From assembly GCF_026262575.1 (NCBI RefSeq), contig NZ_JAPKFL010000018.1, forward strand, positions 1 through 64,000: DNA of 64,000 nt, read 5' to 3'. The number at the start of each line of letters is the position of its first letter. Within the stretch, counting starts at the first letter, position 1. This document shows positions 13,233 through 22,232 of the stretch, piece after piece. Under the pieces are notes generated by a model. That model had not been told where the DNA came from. It searched no databases and saw nothing but the letters and a program-made list of their open reading frames with translations. Position numbers and translations under genes: made by a program. Origin of the DNA: Streptomyces marinisediminis (GTDB lineage Bacteria > Actinomycetota > Actinomycetes > Streptomycetales > Streptomycetaceae).

Positions 13233-14453
13233 ATGCCGACCCTGAGCCGCCCCCTGGCGGGCGCCACCGCGGCCGTGGCCGCGGGCCTGCTGGCGGCCAC
13301 GGCGCTGGGCGCCGTGGGGACGGGCGGGGCGCGCGGCCTCGCGGACGGCCGCAGCGCCGCCGTCGCGCAGACCGCCACGGGCACCGCGTCCCCCTCGCCG
13401 CCCCCGCCCACCACGCCGTCGCCCACCACGCCGCCGGCTCCGCCGGGGCCGCCCGCGCTGGGGGCCTTCCTCGCCTCCGGGCCGACCGGCGTGCGGCGCA
13501 TCCCCGCGCTGGAGCGCTGGCTGGAGGGGGCGCGGCTGCGCGTGGGCCACACCTACCTGCCCGGTGACCTGTGGTCGAACATCGAGGGGCGGCCCGCCTT
13601 CCTCAACGCCTGGGCCCGCTGGCGCCGCGCCGACCCCGACCGGCTCCTGGTGCTCAACGTGCCGATGCTGGAGCGCAACGAGGCGGACGTGCCCGACGCC
13701 GAGGTGCGCCGGCTCCTGCGGGCCGGTGCGCGGGGCGCCTTCGACCACCACTTCCGCCTGCTGGCCCAGCGGATGGTGCGCATGGGCATCCCGGACACCG
13801 TCGTCGTACTCGGCTGGGAGATGAACGGCACCACCTACACGCACCGGTGCGGCCCCGACCCGGGGGCGTGGAAGGCGTACTGGCGGCGCGTCGTCACCAC
13901 CATGCGGGCCGTCCCCGGCCAGCGGTTCCGCTTCGACTTCGCCCCGAACCGCGGGCGCGACGCCGTTCCGTGGCCCGAGTGCTACCCGGGGGACGACGTC
14001 GTCGACGTCATCGGCATGGACTCCTACGACCAACCGCCGGGCGAGGACTTCCGGGACCACGTCGAGCAGCCCTACGGGCTGCGCCACCACGTGGAGTTCG
14101 CCGCGGCCCGCGGCAAGCCGGTCTCCTACCCGGAGTGGGGCCTGTTCCGCAACGGGGACAACCCGGAGTACGTGCGCGGCATGCTGGCGTGGTTCGCCGA
14201 GCACCGACCGCTCTACCAGACGATCACCGACTACTGCCCGCACGGCGTGTGGCAGTGCGAGGACAACCCCCGCTCCGCCGCGGTGTACCGCGAGACGCTC
14301 GCGCAGCGGGGGCGGGAGTGGGCGCGGGCGGGGGCCGCCGAGGCGTTCGGCTCCCCCGCGCCGCACGGGACCGGCGGCTGCCCGCCGGCCCCGGTGGGCG
14401 ACGCGCTGCAGCGCTCGCTCGCGGGCCGCTGGTGCCACCGCGCCGAGCCGTGA
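13233..14453 (+). CDS. Secreted GH26-like glycoside hydrolase
   Basis: A 406-residue exported enzyme. Signal peptide residues 1-30 (MPTLSRPLAGATAAVAAGLL), a Ser/Thr/Pro linker (48-72), then a TIM-barrel domain. The likely acid/base Glu is in VVLGWEMNG (about E196) and the nucleophile in SYPEWGLF (about E301), the usual spacing of clan GH-A and GH26 (beta-mannanase) enzymes. VIGMDSYDQ, FAPNRG and the C-terminal W...CED support a family of polysaccharide-cutting enzymes often found with exopolysaccharide clusters. It is convergent with the eight-gene operon to its right, stop codons 4 bp apart. It may trim or release the polymer made there. Strong site GGGAGGAG before ATG. Confidence 0.82.
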   Translation: MPTLSRPLAGATAAVAAGLLAATALGAVGTGGARGLADGRSAAVAQTATGTASPSPPPPTTPSPTTPPAPPGPPALGAFLASGPTGVRRIPALERWLEGARLRVGHTYLPGDLWSNIEGRPAFLNAWARWRRADPDRLLVLNVPMLERNEADVPDAEVRRLLRAGARGAFDHHFRLLAQRMVRMGIPDTVVVLGWEMNGTTYTHRCGPDPGAWKAYWRRVVTTMRAVPGQRFRFDFAPNRGRDAVPWPECYPGDDVVDVIGMDSYDQPPGEDFRDHVEQPYGLRHHVEFAAARGKPVSYPEWGLFRNGDNPEYVRGMLAWFAEHRPLYQTITDYCPHGVWQCEDNPRSAAVYRETLAQRGREWARAGAAEAFGSPAPHGTGGCPPAPVGDALQRSLAGRWCHRAEP

Positions 14454-14457
14454 GGCG

Positions 14458-15672
14458 TCAGCCGGGGGCGGCGCCGCCCGCCGACCGCGCCGGGCGCGTG
14501 TCGGCACCCGGCCGGGCGGGCCGCCAGGCGGCCAGGCGCGCGGGCCACCGCCGCAGGGCCGGGAAGCGGGTCCGGGCCAGCTCCGCGCACGCCGCACGGC
14601 CCACCGCCTGCGCGGTCAGCCACCACAGTGCCGGGGCGAGCCGGCGCCGGGCGAGCAGGAGACGCTGGTTGGTCACCGGCACGGGGCGCCAGTGCAGCTT
14701 GTACGGCTCGGTGCCGCGCAGCAGGCTCAGCACCCGCCGCCCCGACCCGGCCGCCTGCCGGGCGTCGTGCCGCAGCAGCATGGTGGTGATGTCCACCTTG
14801 CGCTCGCGCAGGACCGGGTGCGCCCCGTAGAGGTAGCCGCCCGCGAGGTCGGCGGACAGCAGGGTGACGTCGGTGGCCACCACCTCGCCGTCCAGCCGGT
14901 ACTCGGTGACCGCGGCCTCACCGGCGCGGGCCATCTGCCGTGCGGCGCGCGCCAGGTGTTCGGCGAACCGGGGCCGCAGGTGCTCGGGCGTCACCCCGCG
15001 CCCGCGCCACTGGAGCGCGTGCAGCCGCAGCAGGGTGGCGACGGCGTCGGGCACCTCGTCGGCGGGGACGGCGCGCTCGGTGACACCGAGCGCGTCGAGC
15101 CTGCGGAGCTTGGCGCGGAAGCGCCGCGCCTGCCGTCCCGGGAGCCGGTCCAGCAGGCTCTCCAGCGGCGCCCCGGGCAGCTCCAGGCACACCGAGTCGC
15201 ACAGGCGGCTGCGCGGGCCGGGCCAGTGCCGGTACAGCCGCTCGGCGTCGCCGCCGGGGCGCACTTCGCGCAGGTCGATGACGGCGCCCGCGGCGGCGTC
15301 CCGCAGCCCGTCCAGCAGGGCCGCCGGCGCGCCCGGGCAGCCGGGGTCGACCAGCACGTCGCGGAAGTCGGAGACGGGCCCGCCCAGCGGCACGAGCACC
15401 GGCAGCGGACGGTAGGCCAGCATCAGCGGCGCGGCGGCGACCAGGGCGGGCCCCTGGTGGACGAGCACCAGGCGCAGCCGTCCGGGCGTGCCGTAGGACA
15501 GCCACCACGAGTGCAGCCACGGGTGGCTCTGGAACGGGGTGGCCGCCGGGCTGCGCCGGTGCAGGGCGGCCCAGCGCGGGCCGAGCGCGGCGAAGGCGTG
15601 GGCGTCCCGGCAGACGGTGACCGTCAGCGCGGACCCGGCGGGTGGGGCGGTCGCGGTGGCGGCCGTGGTCAC
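14458..15672 (-). CDS. GNAT/FemAB-like acyltransferase of the EPS operon
   Basis: A 404-residue protein. After a short leader, residues 20-385 have features of the CelD/BcsL-type GNAT fold: HRRSPAATPFQSHPWLHSWW, VAAAPLMLAYRPLPVLVPLG, RRFRAKLRRLDALGVTERAV, TEYRLDGEVVATDVTLLSAD, and YLYGAHPVLRERKVDITTML. The C-terminus is Arg/Pro-rich. Such proteins are placed in cellulose and exopolysaccharide loci and probably acylate or aminoacylate the polymer or a precursor. The GTG start overlaps the upstream stop by GTGA. It is the last gene of the operon. Confidence 0.75.
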   Translation of the reverse strand: MTTAATATAPPAGSALTVTVCRDAHAFAALGPRWAALHRRSPAATPFQSHPWLHSWWLSYGTPGRLRLVLVHQGPALVAAAPLMLAYRPLPVLVPLGGPVSDFRDVLVDPGCPGAPAALLDGLRDAAAGAVIDLREVRPGGDAERLYRHWPGPRSRLCDSVCLELPGAPLESLLDRLPGRQARRFRAKLRRLDALGVTERAVPADEVPDAVATLLRLHALQWRGRGVTPEHLRPRFAEHLARAARQMARAGEAAVTEYRLDGEVVATDVTLLSADLAGGYLYGAHPVLRERKVDITTMLLRHDARQAAGSGRRVLSLLRGTEPYKLHWRPVPVTNQRLLLARRRLAPALWWLTAQAVGRAACAELARTRFPALRRWPARLAAWRPARPGADTRPARSAGGAAPG

Positions 15673-16865
15673 CGGGCCGACTCCTTCCGCTGCGCGCGGC
15701 CGCCGCGCTGGGTCCGGCCGCCGCGCTGGGCGGCGGTCGCCCTTCCGGACGCCTTGCCCGATGACGTGCCCGACGACGTGCCCGGGGACGCGTCCGGGGC
15801 CTTGGCGGTGTTCCGGCGCGCGGCCCCGTCCCCGCTCCGCTCCGGCGATCCGGCGCCGGGCGGGGCGCCGCGCTCCGCGGCCCCGGTGCCGGTTCGCGCC
15901 GGGTCGGGGGCGTCGGCCCCGGACGTGCCGTGCGCCTCCGCGTCCGGCGCGCTCCCGGGCGCCTCCGGGGAGCCGTCCGCTACCGGCGCGGTCGGCTCGG
16001 GGACGGGGCCGGGGCCGGGTGCGCAGGCCGAGGCGGACGGCCGCGCGGGCGGTGCCGGGGCGCGGGGCGCGGCCCTGGGGCGCACCAGCGTGAACAGGCC
16101 GCCCACCAGCGCGCCCGCGCTGGTGCCGACGGCCGCGGACAGCGGCGCCGAGGGCGAGGACGGGCTGCCGGGCGGGAGCGCCCGGGCGAACCGCACGAGC
16201 CGTACGCCGGTGCTCTCGGCCGCCGCGTCGGCGCTCGCCGCCAGCGCGTCGGCCACGGCGTTGGCCCGCTCGGCCGCGTGGGCGGGCCGGGTGGCGGTGC
16301 CGGTGATCTCGATCATCGGGGCGTCCGGCGACGTCGCGGAGCGCACGCTGGCGCCCAGTACCCCGGTCGGTGCCCCGGCGGCCTGCCGGGCGTCGCGCAG
16401 GACGGCGCCGCTGGTGGCGATCCGTCCGTAGGCCTGGGCGAAGCCGAGGGCCGCCGCCGGGTCGGACCCCTCGCCGGGCACCACGACCACGTAGCTGGTG
16501 GCGGCGTACCGCGGCGTGCTCAGCAGGCCCCAGGCGCCGCCGAGCGCGAGCCCGAGCAGCGCGCACAGCCCGACGGGCCACCAGGCGGGCGGCCTGCCGT
16601 GCCACCTCGCGCGCCACCGCCGGGTCCCGCCGCCCGGGCCCGGCGGCCGCAGGGCCGCCAGGCGGCGCGGCGCGCGGCGGACGGACGCGGGCAGCGGCAG
16701 GCGCGGGCGCGAACCCCCGCGGGGCGCCGGGCCGTCGGCCGGGTCGGCGGGGCGCTCGGGGGCCGCGGCGGGACGCCCGCCGGGGCCGGCCGGGCGGTCG
16801 GGCGCCGGGGGCGCGGCGGTGTCGGCCGGGCGGTCGGCGGTGTCGGCCGGTGCGGTATCGGGCAT
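15669..16865 (-). CDS. Wzz/chain-length-determinant-like membrane protein
   Basis: A 398-residue protein. N-terminal 80 residues are Pro/Ala-rich and cytoplasmic. A first membrane helix (PVGLCALLGLALGGAWGLLS) precedes the extracytoplasmic domain with YAATSYVVVVPGEG, AYGRIATSGAVLRDARQAAG, SPDAPMIEITGTATRPAHAA. A second helix (AVGTSAGALVGGLFTLV) precedes a 130-residue Pro/Ser/Gly-rich tail. This is the architecture of polysaccharide co-polymerases that set chain length. No Walker kinase domain is fused, unlike BY-kinases. It overlaps the next gene by 4 bp. Confidence 0.85.
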   Translation of the reverse strand: MPDTAPADTADRPADTAAPPAPDRPAGPGGRPAAAPERPADPADGPAPRGGSRPRLPLPASVRRAPRRLAALRPPGPGGGTRRWRARWHGRPPAWWPVGLCALLGLALGGAWGLLSTPRYAATSYVVVVPGEGSDPAAALGFAQAYGRIATSGAVLRDARQAAGAPTGVLGASVRSATSPDAPMIEITGTATRPAHAAERANAVADALAASADAAAESTGVRLVRFARALPPGSPSSPSAPLSAAVGTSAGALVGGLFTLVRPRAAPRAPAPPARPSASACAPGPGPVPEPTAPVADGSPEAPGSAPDAEAHGTSGADAPDPARTGTGAAERGAPPGAGSPERSGDGAARRNTAKAPDASPGTSSGTSSGKASGRATAAQRGGRTQRGGRAQRKESAR

Positions 16866-16871
16866 GCCAGG

Positions 16872-18071
16872 TCACCTCTCCGATGCGACGGGTGCGGCAG
16901 TTGCGACGGGTGCGACGGATGTGACGGGTGCGGTCGGCGCGGACGCGGCGGCCGCCCGGGCGTGGACGGACTCGTAGAGGCTCATCAGCCGGTCGGCGCT
17001 GCGGGTGATGTCGTAGCGCCGGACGGCGGCCGGTACCGGCTGCCGGGGCAGTCGGGCCGCGCGCAGCGCCCGGAGTTCGGTGACGAGCTCGGGCACCCCG
17101 GGGCCGATGCGCCGGGCGCCCGGCGCCGCGGTGGGCGGCAGCTCGTCCAGGGCCGGGCAGGTGACGTGCCGGACCGGCAGGCCCGCCGCCAGCGCCTCGA
17201 GCGCGGCGAGCCCGAACGCCTCCTCGTGGGACGGGGAGACGAAGACGTCCATGGCTCCCAGCAGCGCGGGCAGGCCGGGCTCGTCTCCGGCGGTGTCGGC
17301 CACGGCCCCGTCCCGCTCGCCGGTCAGCAGCACCCGGTCGGCGGCGCCCAGCCGTTCGGCGAGCCGACGCAGGGCGAGCCGCCGCGGGCCGTCCCCGACG
17401 AGCAGCAGACGGGCGTCCGGGAGCGCGGCGACCGCCCGCACGAGCACGTCGAACCGCTTGCCGGGGACGAGCCTGCCGACACCGCCGACGACGAAGGCGC
17501 CCTGCGGCAGCCCGAGCCGGGCCCGGGTATGACGCCGCAGCCCGGGGTGGAAACGGAACCGGGCGGGTTCGATGCCGTTGGGGATCAGCTCGATGCGCGG
17601 GGCGGGCACGCCCCAGTCGCGCAGGCGGCGGGCGACGGTGGCGGAGACGGCCACCGTCGCGCCGCCGAGCCGCTCGGTGGCCAGGTAGAGCCCGCGGGCG
17701 GACGCGGTGAGCGGGCGTCCCTCGATCTGCGCGTCGCCCAGGGAGTGTTCGGTGGCCACCACGGCGCGCACCCCGGCCAGCCGGGCGGCGGCGCGGCCGT
17801 AGACGCAGGCGCGGTAGAGGTGGGTGTGCACCAGGTCGTAGTGGCCGGCGCGGATGAGCCGGACCAGCCGGGGTAGGGCGGACAGGTCGCGGTTGCCGCT
17901 CATGCCCAGGTGGGCGACGCGGTGCCCGTCGCCCCGGATGCCGACCGCGACGGGCCCCGGGTTGGTGAGGGTGACCACGTCGCAGCCGACGGGCAGGTGG
18001 CGCAGGAGCAGCCGCAGTTGCTGTTCCGCGCCGCCCACGCCGAGCCCGGTGATGACGTGCAGCGCCTTCAC
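16872..18071 (-). CDS. Glycosyltransferase family 4 (GT-B)
   Basis: A 399-residue cytosolic GT-B enzyme. N-terminal GLGVGGAEQQLRLLLRHLP is the acceptor-side glycine loop. DLVHTHLYRACVYGRAAARL, VATEHSLGD and PNGIEPARFRF lead to the donor domain: GGVGRLVPGKRFDVLVRAV, LLLVGDGPRRLAL and the EX7E element in FVSPSHEEAFGLAALEALAA. It should add one sugar from a nucleotide donor to the lipid-linked repeat unit. GTG start at 18071, overlapping the deacetylase stop by GTGA. The C-terminal tail is Ala/Val/Pro-rich. Confidence 0.9.
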   Translation of the reverse strand: MKALHVITGLGVGGAEQQLRLLLRHLPVGCDVVTLTNPGPVAVGIRGDGHRVAHLGMSGNRDLSALPRLVRLIRAGHYDLVHTHLYRACVYGRAAARLAGVRAVVATEHSLGDAQIEGRPLTASARGLYLATERLGGATVAVSATVARRLRDWGVPAPRIELIPNGIEPARFRFHPGLRRHTRARLGLPQGAFVVGGVGRLVPGKRFDVLVRAVAALPDARLLLVGDGPRRLALRRLAERLGAADRVLLTGERDGAVADTAGDEPGLPALLGAMDVFVSPSHEEAFGLAALEALAAGLPVRHVTCPALDELPPTAAPGARRIGPGVPELVTELRALRAARLPRQPVPAAVRRYDITRSADRLMSLYESVHARAAAASAPTAPVTSVAPVATAAPVASER

Positions 18072-18934
18072 CGGGCGTCCTCGGCGGGCGGCGCCGCGGG
18101 CGGCAGCGGGGTGCGGCGCAGCGGGTGGAGCAGGCGCTTGGCGCGCAGCCGCCAGGCGGTGTCGCGGGCGCCGACGTGGACGCGGGGCACGGCGTGCGGG
18201 CCGGTGAGGTGGCCGGGGTCGACGGCGCAGGCGTAGGCGTAGCCGGCGTCCCGCACGGCGCGCACGGCACGGGAGTCCACGGCGCCGTAGGGGTAGCAGA
18301 ACCCGGCCGGGGAGCGGCCGGTCAGCTCGGTGAGCAGCTCGCGGCTGCGGGCGGTCTCGGCGCGCAGCACGGCCTCGCTCGCGGTGGTCAGGCGCTCGTG
18401 GTGCAGCCCGTGGGAGCCGATCTCCATGCCGGCGGCGGCCGCCGCCCGGATGCCGTCGGCGTCCAGCAGCGGCTTGCGCGGGCCGAGCGGGTCCCAGGCG
18501 TTGTCGCCGCCGAGCCGGCCGGGCAGGACGAAGACGGTGGCCGTGCAGGCGTGGCGGCGCAGGACGGGCAGGGCGTGCTCGACGAAGTCGGCGTAGCCGT
18601 CGTCGAAGGTGAGGCCGACCAGCCGTCCGGCCCGTCCGGCCGCGTGCGCGCGCAGCAGCTCCCCGACGCCCACTCCCACCAGTCCGCGCCGTCCCAGCCA
18701 GGCGAGCTGCCGCTCCAGGCGCTCCGGGGAGACGGTGACGGCGTAGGGGTCGTCGGTGGTGGTGTCCACCGAGTGGTACATCAGCACCCAGGGGCCGCGT
18801 CGGCGTCCGCCGGCGGCGGGCGGCCGGGCGGCGGGGGCCGGGCCGCACGGACGCGGCGGCGGCGCGGGCGCGGCACGGGGTGCGGGCGGCGCGGCGGGCG
18901 GCGCGGCGGGCGGGGCGGCCGGTTCAGCGGACAT
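18068..18934 (-). CDS. Polysaccharide deacetylase (NodB/CE4 family)
   Basis: A 288-residue protein with a Pro/Ala-rich leader (1-45), then a NodB homology domain. Motifs include LMYHSVD, GLTFDDGYADFVEHALPVL (catalytic base and metal Asp), EIGSHGLHHERLT (two His ligands), GFCYPYGAVDSRAVRAVRDA and YACAVDPGHLTGPHAVPRVH. It would remove N-acetyl groups from the exopolysaccharide or its precursor. No clear signal peptide, so it may act inside or be exported unconventionally. Its start overlaps the end of the flippase gene by 11 bp. Confidence 0.88.
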   Translation of the reverse strand: MSAEPAAPPAAPPAAPPAPRAAPAPPPRPCGPAPAARPPAAGGRRRGPWVLMYHSVDTTTDDPYAVTVSPERLERQLAWLGRRGLVGVGVGELLRAHAAGRAGRLVGLTFDDGYADFVEHALPVLRRHACTATVFVLPGRLGGDNAWDPLGPRKPLLDADGIRAAAAAGMEIGSHGLHHERLTTASEAVLRAETARSRELLTELTGRSPAGFCYPYGAVDSRAVRAVRDAGYAYACAVDPGHLTGPHAVPRVHVGARDTAWRLRAKRLLHPLRRTPLPPAAPPAEDAR

Positions 18935-20831
18935 GGGGGCTCTCCTCGGTCGGTCGGGTCCTACGGATGCGGGCGGCCCGGCGCAGGGCCGCGGTGACGA
19001 GGGCGGGGACTTCGGGGGCGCGCAGGGCGCACCCGGCGGCGGCGAAGACGAGTGCCACGGCCGCTCCCCCGGCCAGCACGGCGCCCAGCGCGGCGGGCAG
19101 GAGCGCGGCGACGGCCCACCCGGCGCAGGCGGCGGCCGCGGCGGCGGCCACCAGCCGCGCCAGGCCGGTGACCAGGCGGCCGACGGAGACGGGGACGACC
19201 CGCGCCCCGAGCCCGTGCAGCAGCAGGGCGGCGGCCACGGTGATCCCGGCGGCGTTGGCGGCCGCGATCCCGTGGACGCCCCACACCGGCGCCAGCGCGG
19301 CACCCGCCACGACGGTGAGGACCAGTCCCGCCGCCATGGCCGCCGCCGGGTACCAGGTCGGGCGGGCGGCGGAGAAGAACGGGCGGACCAGGGCGCCGAC
19401 GAGGCTGTGCCCGAGCAGGCCGAGCGCGTAGACCCGCATCACCGAGGCGGTGGCCGCCGTGTCCGCCGGGCCGAACGCGCCGCGCTGGAAGAGCACTTCG
19501 ATGATCTGCGGCGCGCAGCCCAGCACGAAGGCGGCGCCGAGCAGGACGACGAGGCCGGCCAGGTGCAGGTCCCGCTCCACCCGGCGCCGGGCGGCCTCGG
19601 CGGCCCCCTCGGCCATCGCGCGGGCGACGACGGGGAAGGTGACGGTGCAGATCATCAGCGACAGCACCATCGGCATCTGCGCCACCTTCTGCGCGTAGTT
19701 CAGGTGCGAGATGGCCCCGGCGGGCAGCCCGGAGGCCAGGTACCGCTCGACGAGCACCTGCGACTGGCGGCTGACGGCGAACAGCACCACCGGGGCGAGC
19801 AGACCGAGTCCGAGCAGCGCCGGCCGGGCGACGGCGCGCGGCCGGTCGGCGCGCGGCCGGTCGGCGGCACGGAGACGGACGGCGGCACGGAGACGGACGG
19901 CGGCACGGTGCCGGAAGCGGTGACGCGGGCGCCGGGCCCGGCGCCCCGGGCCGCGCGAGCGGCCGGCCGGCAGCAGGCGGACGGCGGCGGGCAGTTGGAC
20001 GAGCACCATCGCCACCCCGCCCACCGCCACCCCGAGCGCCGCGCCCCGCACGCCCAGCACGGAGTGGGCGGCGACGACGGTGGCGATGATGGCGAGGTTG
20101 TACGCGGCGTAGATGGCGGCCGGCGGCGCGAAGGAGCGGTGGGCGCGCAGCGCGGCGCTGGCGTATCCGGCGATGCCGAAGGTGAGGACGGTCAGCGCGG
20201 TCAGCCGGGTGCAGTCGACGGCGAGCCCGGGGTCGGCCAGGCCGGGCGCGAGGGTGTGGACGAGGGCGGGGGCGGCGGCGGCCAGCACCCCGGCGGCCAG
20301 CGCGAGCGCGGCGAAGAGCCGGGGGAAGGTGGCGGTGAGCAGGGCGCGCACCGGGTCCTCGGCGGGTCCGGCCCCGTGGTCGCCGGCCGCCGGGCCGGGC
20401 CGCGTCGCCGCGGCGCGGCGGGAGAGGGCCAGGCTGAAGGCGGGCACCAGCAGCAGCGCCATGGCGTCCTCGATGAGCAGCGTGGCGGCCAGCTCGGGGA
20501 GCGTCCAGGCGACGAGGAAGGCGTCGGTGGCGCTGCCCGCGCCGAAGAGGTGGGCGAGGGTCTGGTCGCGGACGAGCCCGAGCAGGGCACCGGCGGCGGT
20601 GAGCACGGCCGTCAGGGCCGCCGCCCGCGCCAGCGGACGCCCCAGCGCCGACGCCCCGCCCGCACCGGCCTCCCGCTCGCGGGCGGGCCCGTCTCCGGCG
20701 GCCCCCGGGCGGCCTGCCCCGGGGGCCCCGCCGGGCGCCGCACCGCCCGCACCCGCCCGGGGCGCACCCGCCCGGGGCGCGCCCGGCGGGCCCGGTGCGT
20801 CCGCCCGTGTCACCTGCCCGGCTCCGCTCAC
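18924..20831 (-). CDS. MurJ/MviN-type lipid-linked oligosaccharide flippase
   Basis: A 635-residue polytopic membrane protein with about 14 hydrophobic segments. A Gly/Ala/Pro-rich N-terminal tail of about 55 residues precedes LLGLVRDQTLAHLFGAGSAT, TDAFLVAWTLPELAATLLIE, YASAALRAHRSFAPPAAIYA, GAISHLNYAQKVAQMPMVLS and PQIIEVLFQRGAFGPADTAA, the classical MviN signatures. In this operon it probably flips the lipid-linked exopolysaccharide unit rather than lipid II, which is inference from neighbours. A cytoplasmic loop at about residues 305-335 is an unusual Arg-rich repeat. GTG start overlaps the upstream stop by GTGA. Confidence 0.88.
   Translation of the reverse strand: MSGAGQVTRADAPGPPGAPRAGAPRAGAGGAAPGGAPGAGRPGAAGDGPAREREAGAGGASALGRPLARAAALTAVLTAAGALLGLVRDQTLAHLFGAGSATDAFLVAWTLPELAATLLIEDAMALLLVPAFSLALSRRAAATRPGPAAGDHGAGPAEDPVRALLTATFPRLFAALALAAGVLAAAAPALVHTLAPGLADPGLAVDCTRLTALTVLTFGIAGYASAALRAHRSFAPPAAIYAAYNLAIIATVVAAHSVLGVRGAALGVAVGGVAMVLVQLPAAVRLLPAGRSRGPGRRARRPRHRFRHRAAVRLRAAVRLRAADRPRADRPRAVARPALLGLGLLAPVVLFAVSRQSQVLVERYLASGLPAGAISHLNYAQKVAQMPMVLSLMICTVTFPVVARAMAEGAAEAARRRVERDLHLAGLVVLLGAAFVLGCAPQIIEVLFQRGAFGPADTAATASVMRVYALGLLGHSLVGALVRPFFSAARPTWYPAAAMAAGLVLTVVAGAALAPVWGVHGIAAANAAGITVAAALLLHGLGARVVPVSVGRLVTGLARLVAAAAAAACAGWAVAALLPAALGAVLAGGAAVALVFAAAGCALRAPEVPALVTAALRRAARIRRTRPTEESPHVR
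19831..19908 (-). repeat. Tandem repeats encoding Arg-rich loop in flippase
   Basis: Two 15-bp units (19831-19860) and two and a half 18-bp units (19863-19906) lie side by side in frame. They encode AAVRLRAAVRLRAADRPRAD then RPRA in a cytoplasmic loop of the MurJ-like protein. Confidence 0.85.
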
Positions 20832-22231
20832 GGGGCGGCCGTCCGCTCGGCGCGGGGGTCGTGGGGGTGGAGGGCCCACCAGGCGGCCAGCCCGAGGACG
20901 ACACCGGCGAGCACGGTGGAGGGGCCGCCGATGTCGGCGTAGGCGAAGTCGAAGAGCTGCCAGCAGAGCAGGCCGACGGCGACCAACCCCACGTCGTCGC
21001 GGGCCCGCCCGCCCGGTCGGCGGCGCTCCAGCCGGTGGCGGCGCACTCCCAGTACGACGAGCGCCGCCCAGCTCCCGGCGAGCGCGGTGATCCCGAGCAG
21101 GCCCTGCTCGCTGAGCACGAGCAGGTACATGCTGTGCGGGGAGAGCAGGGGCTCGCGGCTGAAGGCGCGCCCGGCGCCCGCGGTGTCGCTGCCGGAGGAC
21201 AGGGCGAGGGAGGCGTGGGCGTCCCGGTGCGCGGGGAAGTGCTTGACGCCCACGCCGGTGAGCGGCTCCGCGCGCCACATGCCCGCGGCGGCGGCCCACA
21301 GCGCGTACCGGTCGGTGACCGACTGGTCGGGCGCGGCGGTGACCCGGGTGATGCTGGCCAGCCGGTCGCCGACGCGTTGCGAGCCGACGCCCAGCCCGCC
21401 GACGAGCACGACGGCCGCGCAGGCGACGACGGCCAGCGTGCGCAGCGCGAGGCGGCGTCCGGCCAGCAGCAGCACCACGACCCCCGCGACGGCGGTGGCC
21501 AGCCAGGCGCCGCGGCTGAAGGAGAGGGCGAGCGGCACGGTGAGCGCGGCGGCGCAGCCCAGCGCGGCGGGCCGCAGCCAGCGCGGGGCGCGGTCGGGCG
21601 GGGCCAGTCCGAGCGCGAGCGCGACGAGGAGGCCGTGCGCGACGACGGTGGACATGCCCATCACGTCCAGCGGCCCGAAGGTGCCCACGGCGCGGAGGTC
21701 CTGGCCCTGGTAGGAGGCGCCGGTGCCGGTGGCGTACTGGTGGACGCCGACGCCACCCTGCACCACGGCGGCGGCCAGCACGGCGGCGGCGACGAGCCTG
21801 GCGTCCGCGCGGTCCCGCAACAGCAGCGCGACGGCGGCCGGGACGAGGACGAACACCTGGAGGTGGCGCACGAGGCCGGGCAGGCTGGCCGCGGGGTCCG
21901 TGGAGGCGACGGTGGCCACCGCGAAGGCGACGGCCGGGGCGGCCAGGACCACGGCGGCCGACCGGGTCAGCGGCCGGGCCCGGGTGCGCAGCAGGCGCAC
22001 GGCGCACCACAGCACGAGCGCGGCCGAGGCGGCGTCCGCGGGGCCGACCCGGGCGTCGTCCGCGCCGGGCGGGACGCACAGCAGCAGCACCACCGCCACC
22101 ACCGGCAGCACCGGAGCGTGGCGCCGCACCCGGCCCAACGGGTGCCCGGCGCCCGGGTCCGCCGGGCGCGGAAGCGGCCGGGGACGGCTGCCCCCGGCGC
22201 CCCGGAGCGCGGTCGTCGCCGTGGCCGCCAC
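20828..22231 (-). CDS. O-antigen ligase/Wzy-like polymerase
   Basis: A 467-residue membrane protein with 10-12 hydrophobic helices. The Wzy_C/O-antigen ligase signature covers the loop with VGTFGPLDVMGMSTVVAHGL, SFSRGAWLATAVAG and, after it, the long extracytoplasmic loop LTGVGVKHFPAHRDAHA with REPLLSPHSMYLLVLSEQGL (the H-S/N-x-Y motif). It should polymerise or ligate flipped repeat units. It is separated from the glycosylphosphotransferase gene by one base and overlaps the flippase by 4 bp. Confidence 0.88.
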   Translation of the reverse strand: MAATATTALRGAGGSRPRPLPRPADPGAGHPLGRVRRHAPVLPVVAVVLLLCVPPGADDARVGPADAASAALVLWCAVRLLRTRARPLTRSAAVVLAAPAVAFAVATVASTDPAASLPGLVRHLQVFVLVPAAVALLLRDRADARLVAAAVLAAAVVQGGVGVHQYATGTGASYQGQDLRAVGTFGPLDVMGMSTVVAHGLLVALALGLAPPDRAPRWLRPAALGCAAALTVPLALSFSRGAWLATAVAGVVVLLLAGRRLALRTLAVVACAAVVLVGGLGVGSQRVGDRLASITRVTAAPDQSVTDRYALWAAAAGMWRAEPLTGVGVKHFPAHRDAHASLALSSGSDTAGAGRAFSREPLLSPHSMYLLVLSEQGLLGITALAGSWAALVVLGVRRHRLERRRPGGRARDDVGLVAVGLLCWQLFDFAYADIGGPSTVLAGVVLGLAAWWALHPHDPRAERTAAP

Positions 22232-22232
22232 C

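Noticed and set aside
11777-13567. 596-residue plus frame over the GGDEF gene
   Set aside because: Out of frame with the GGDEF motifs and Arg-rich throughout.
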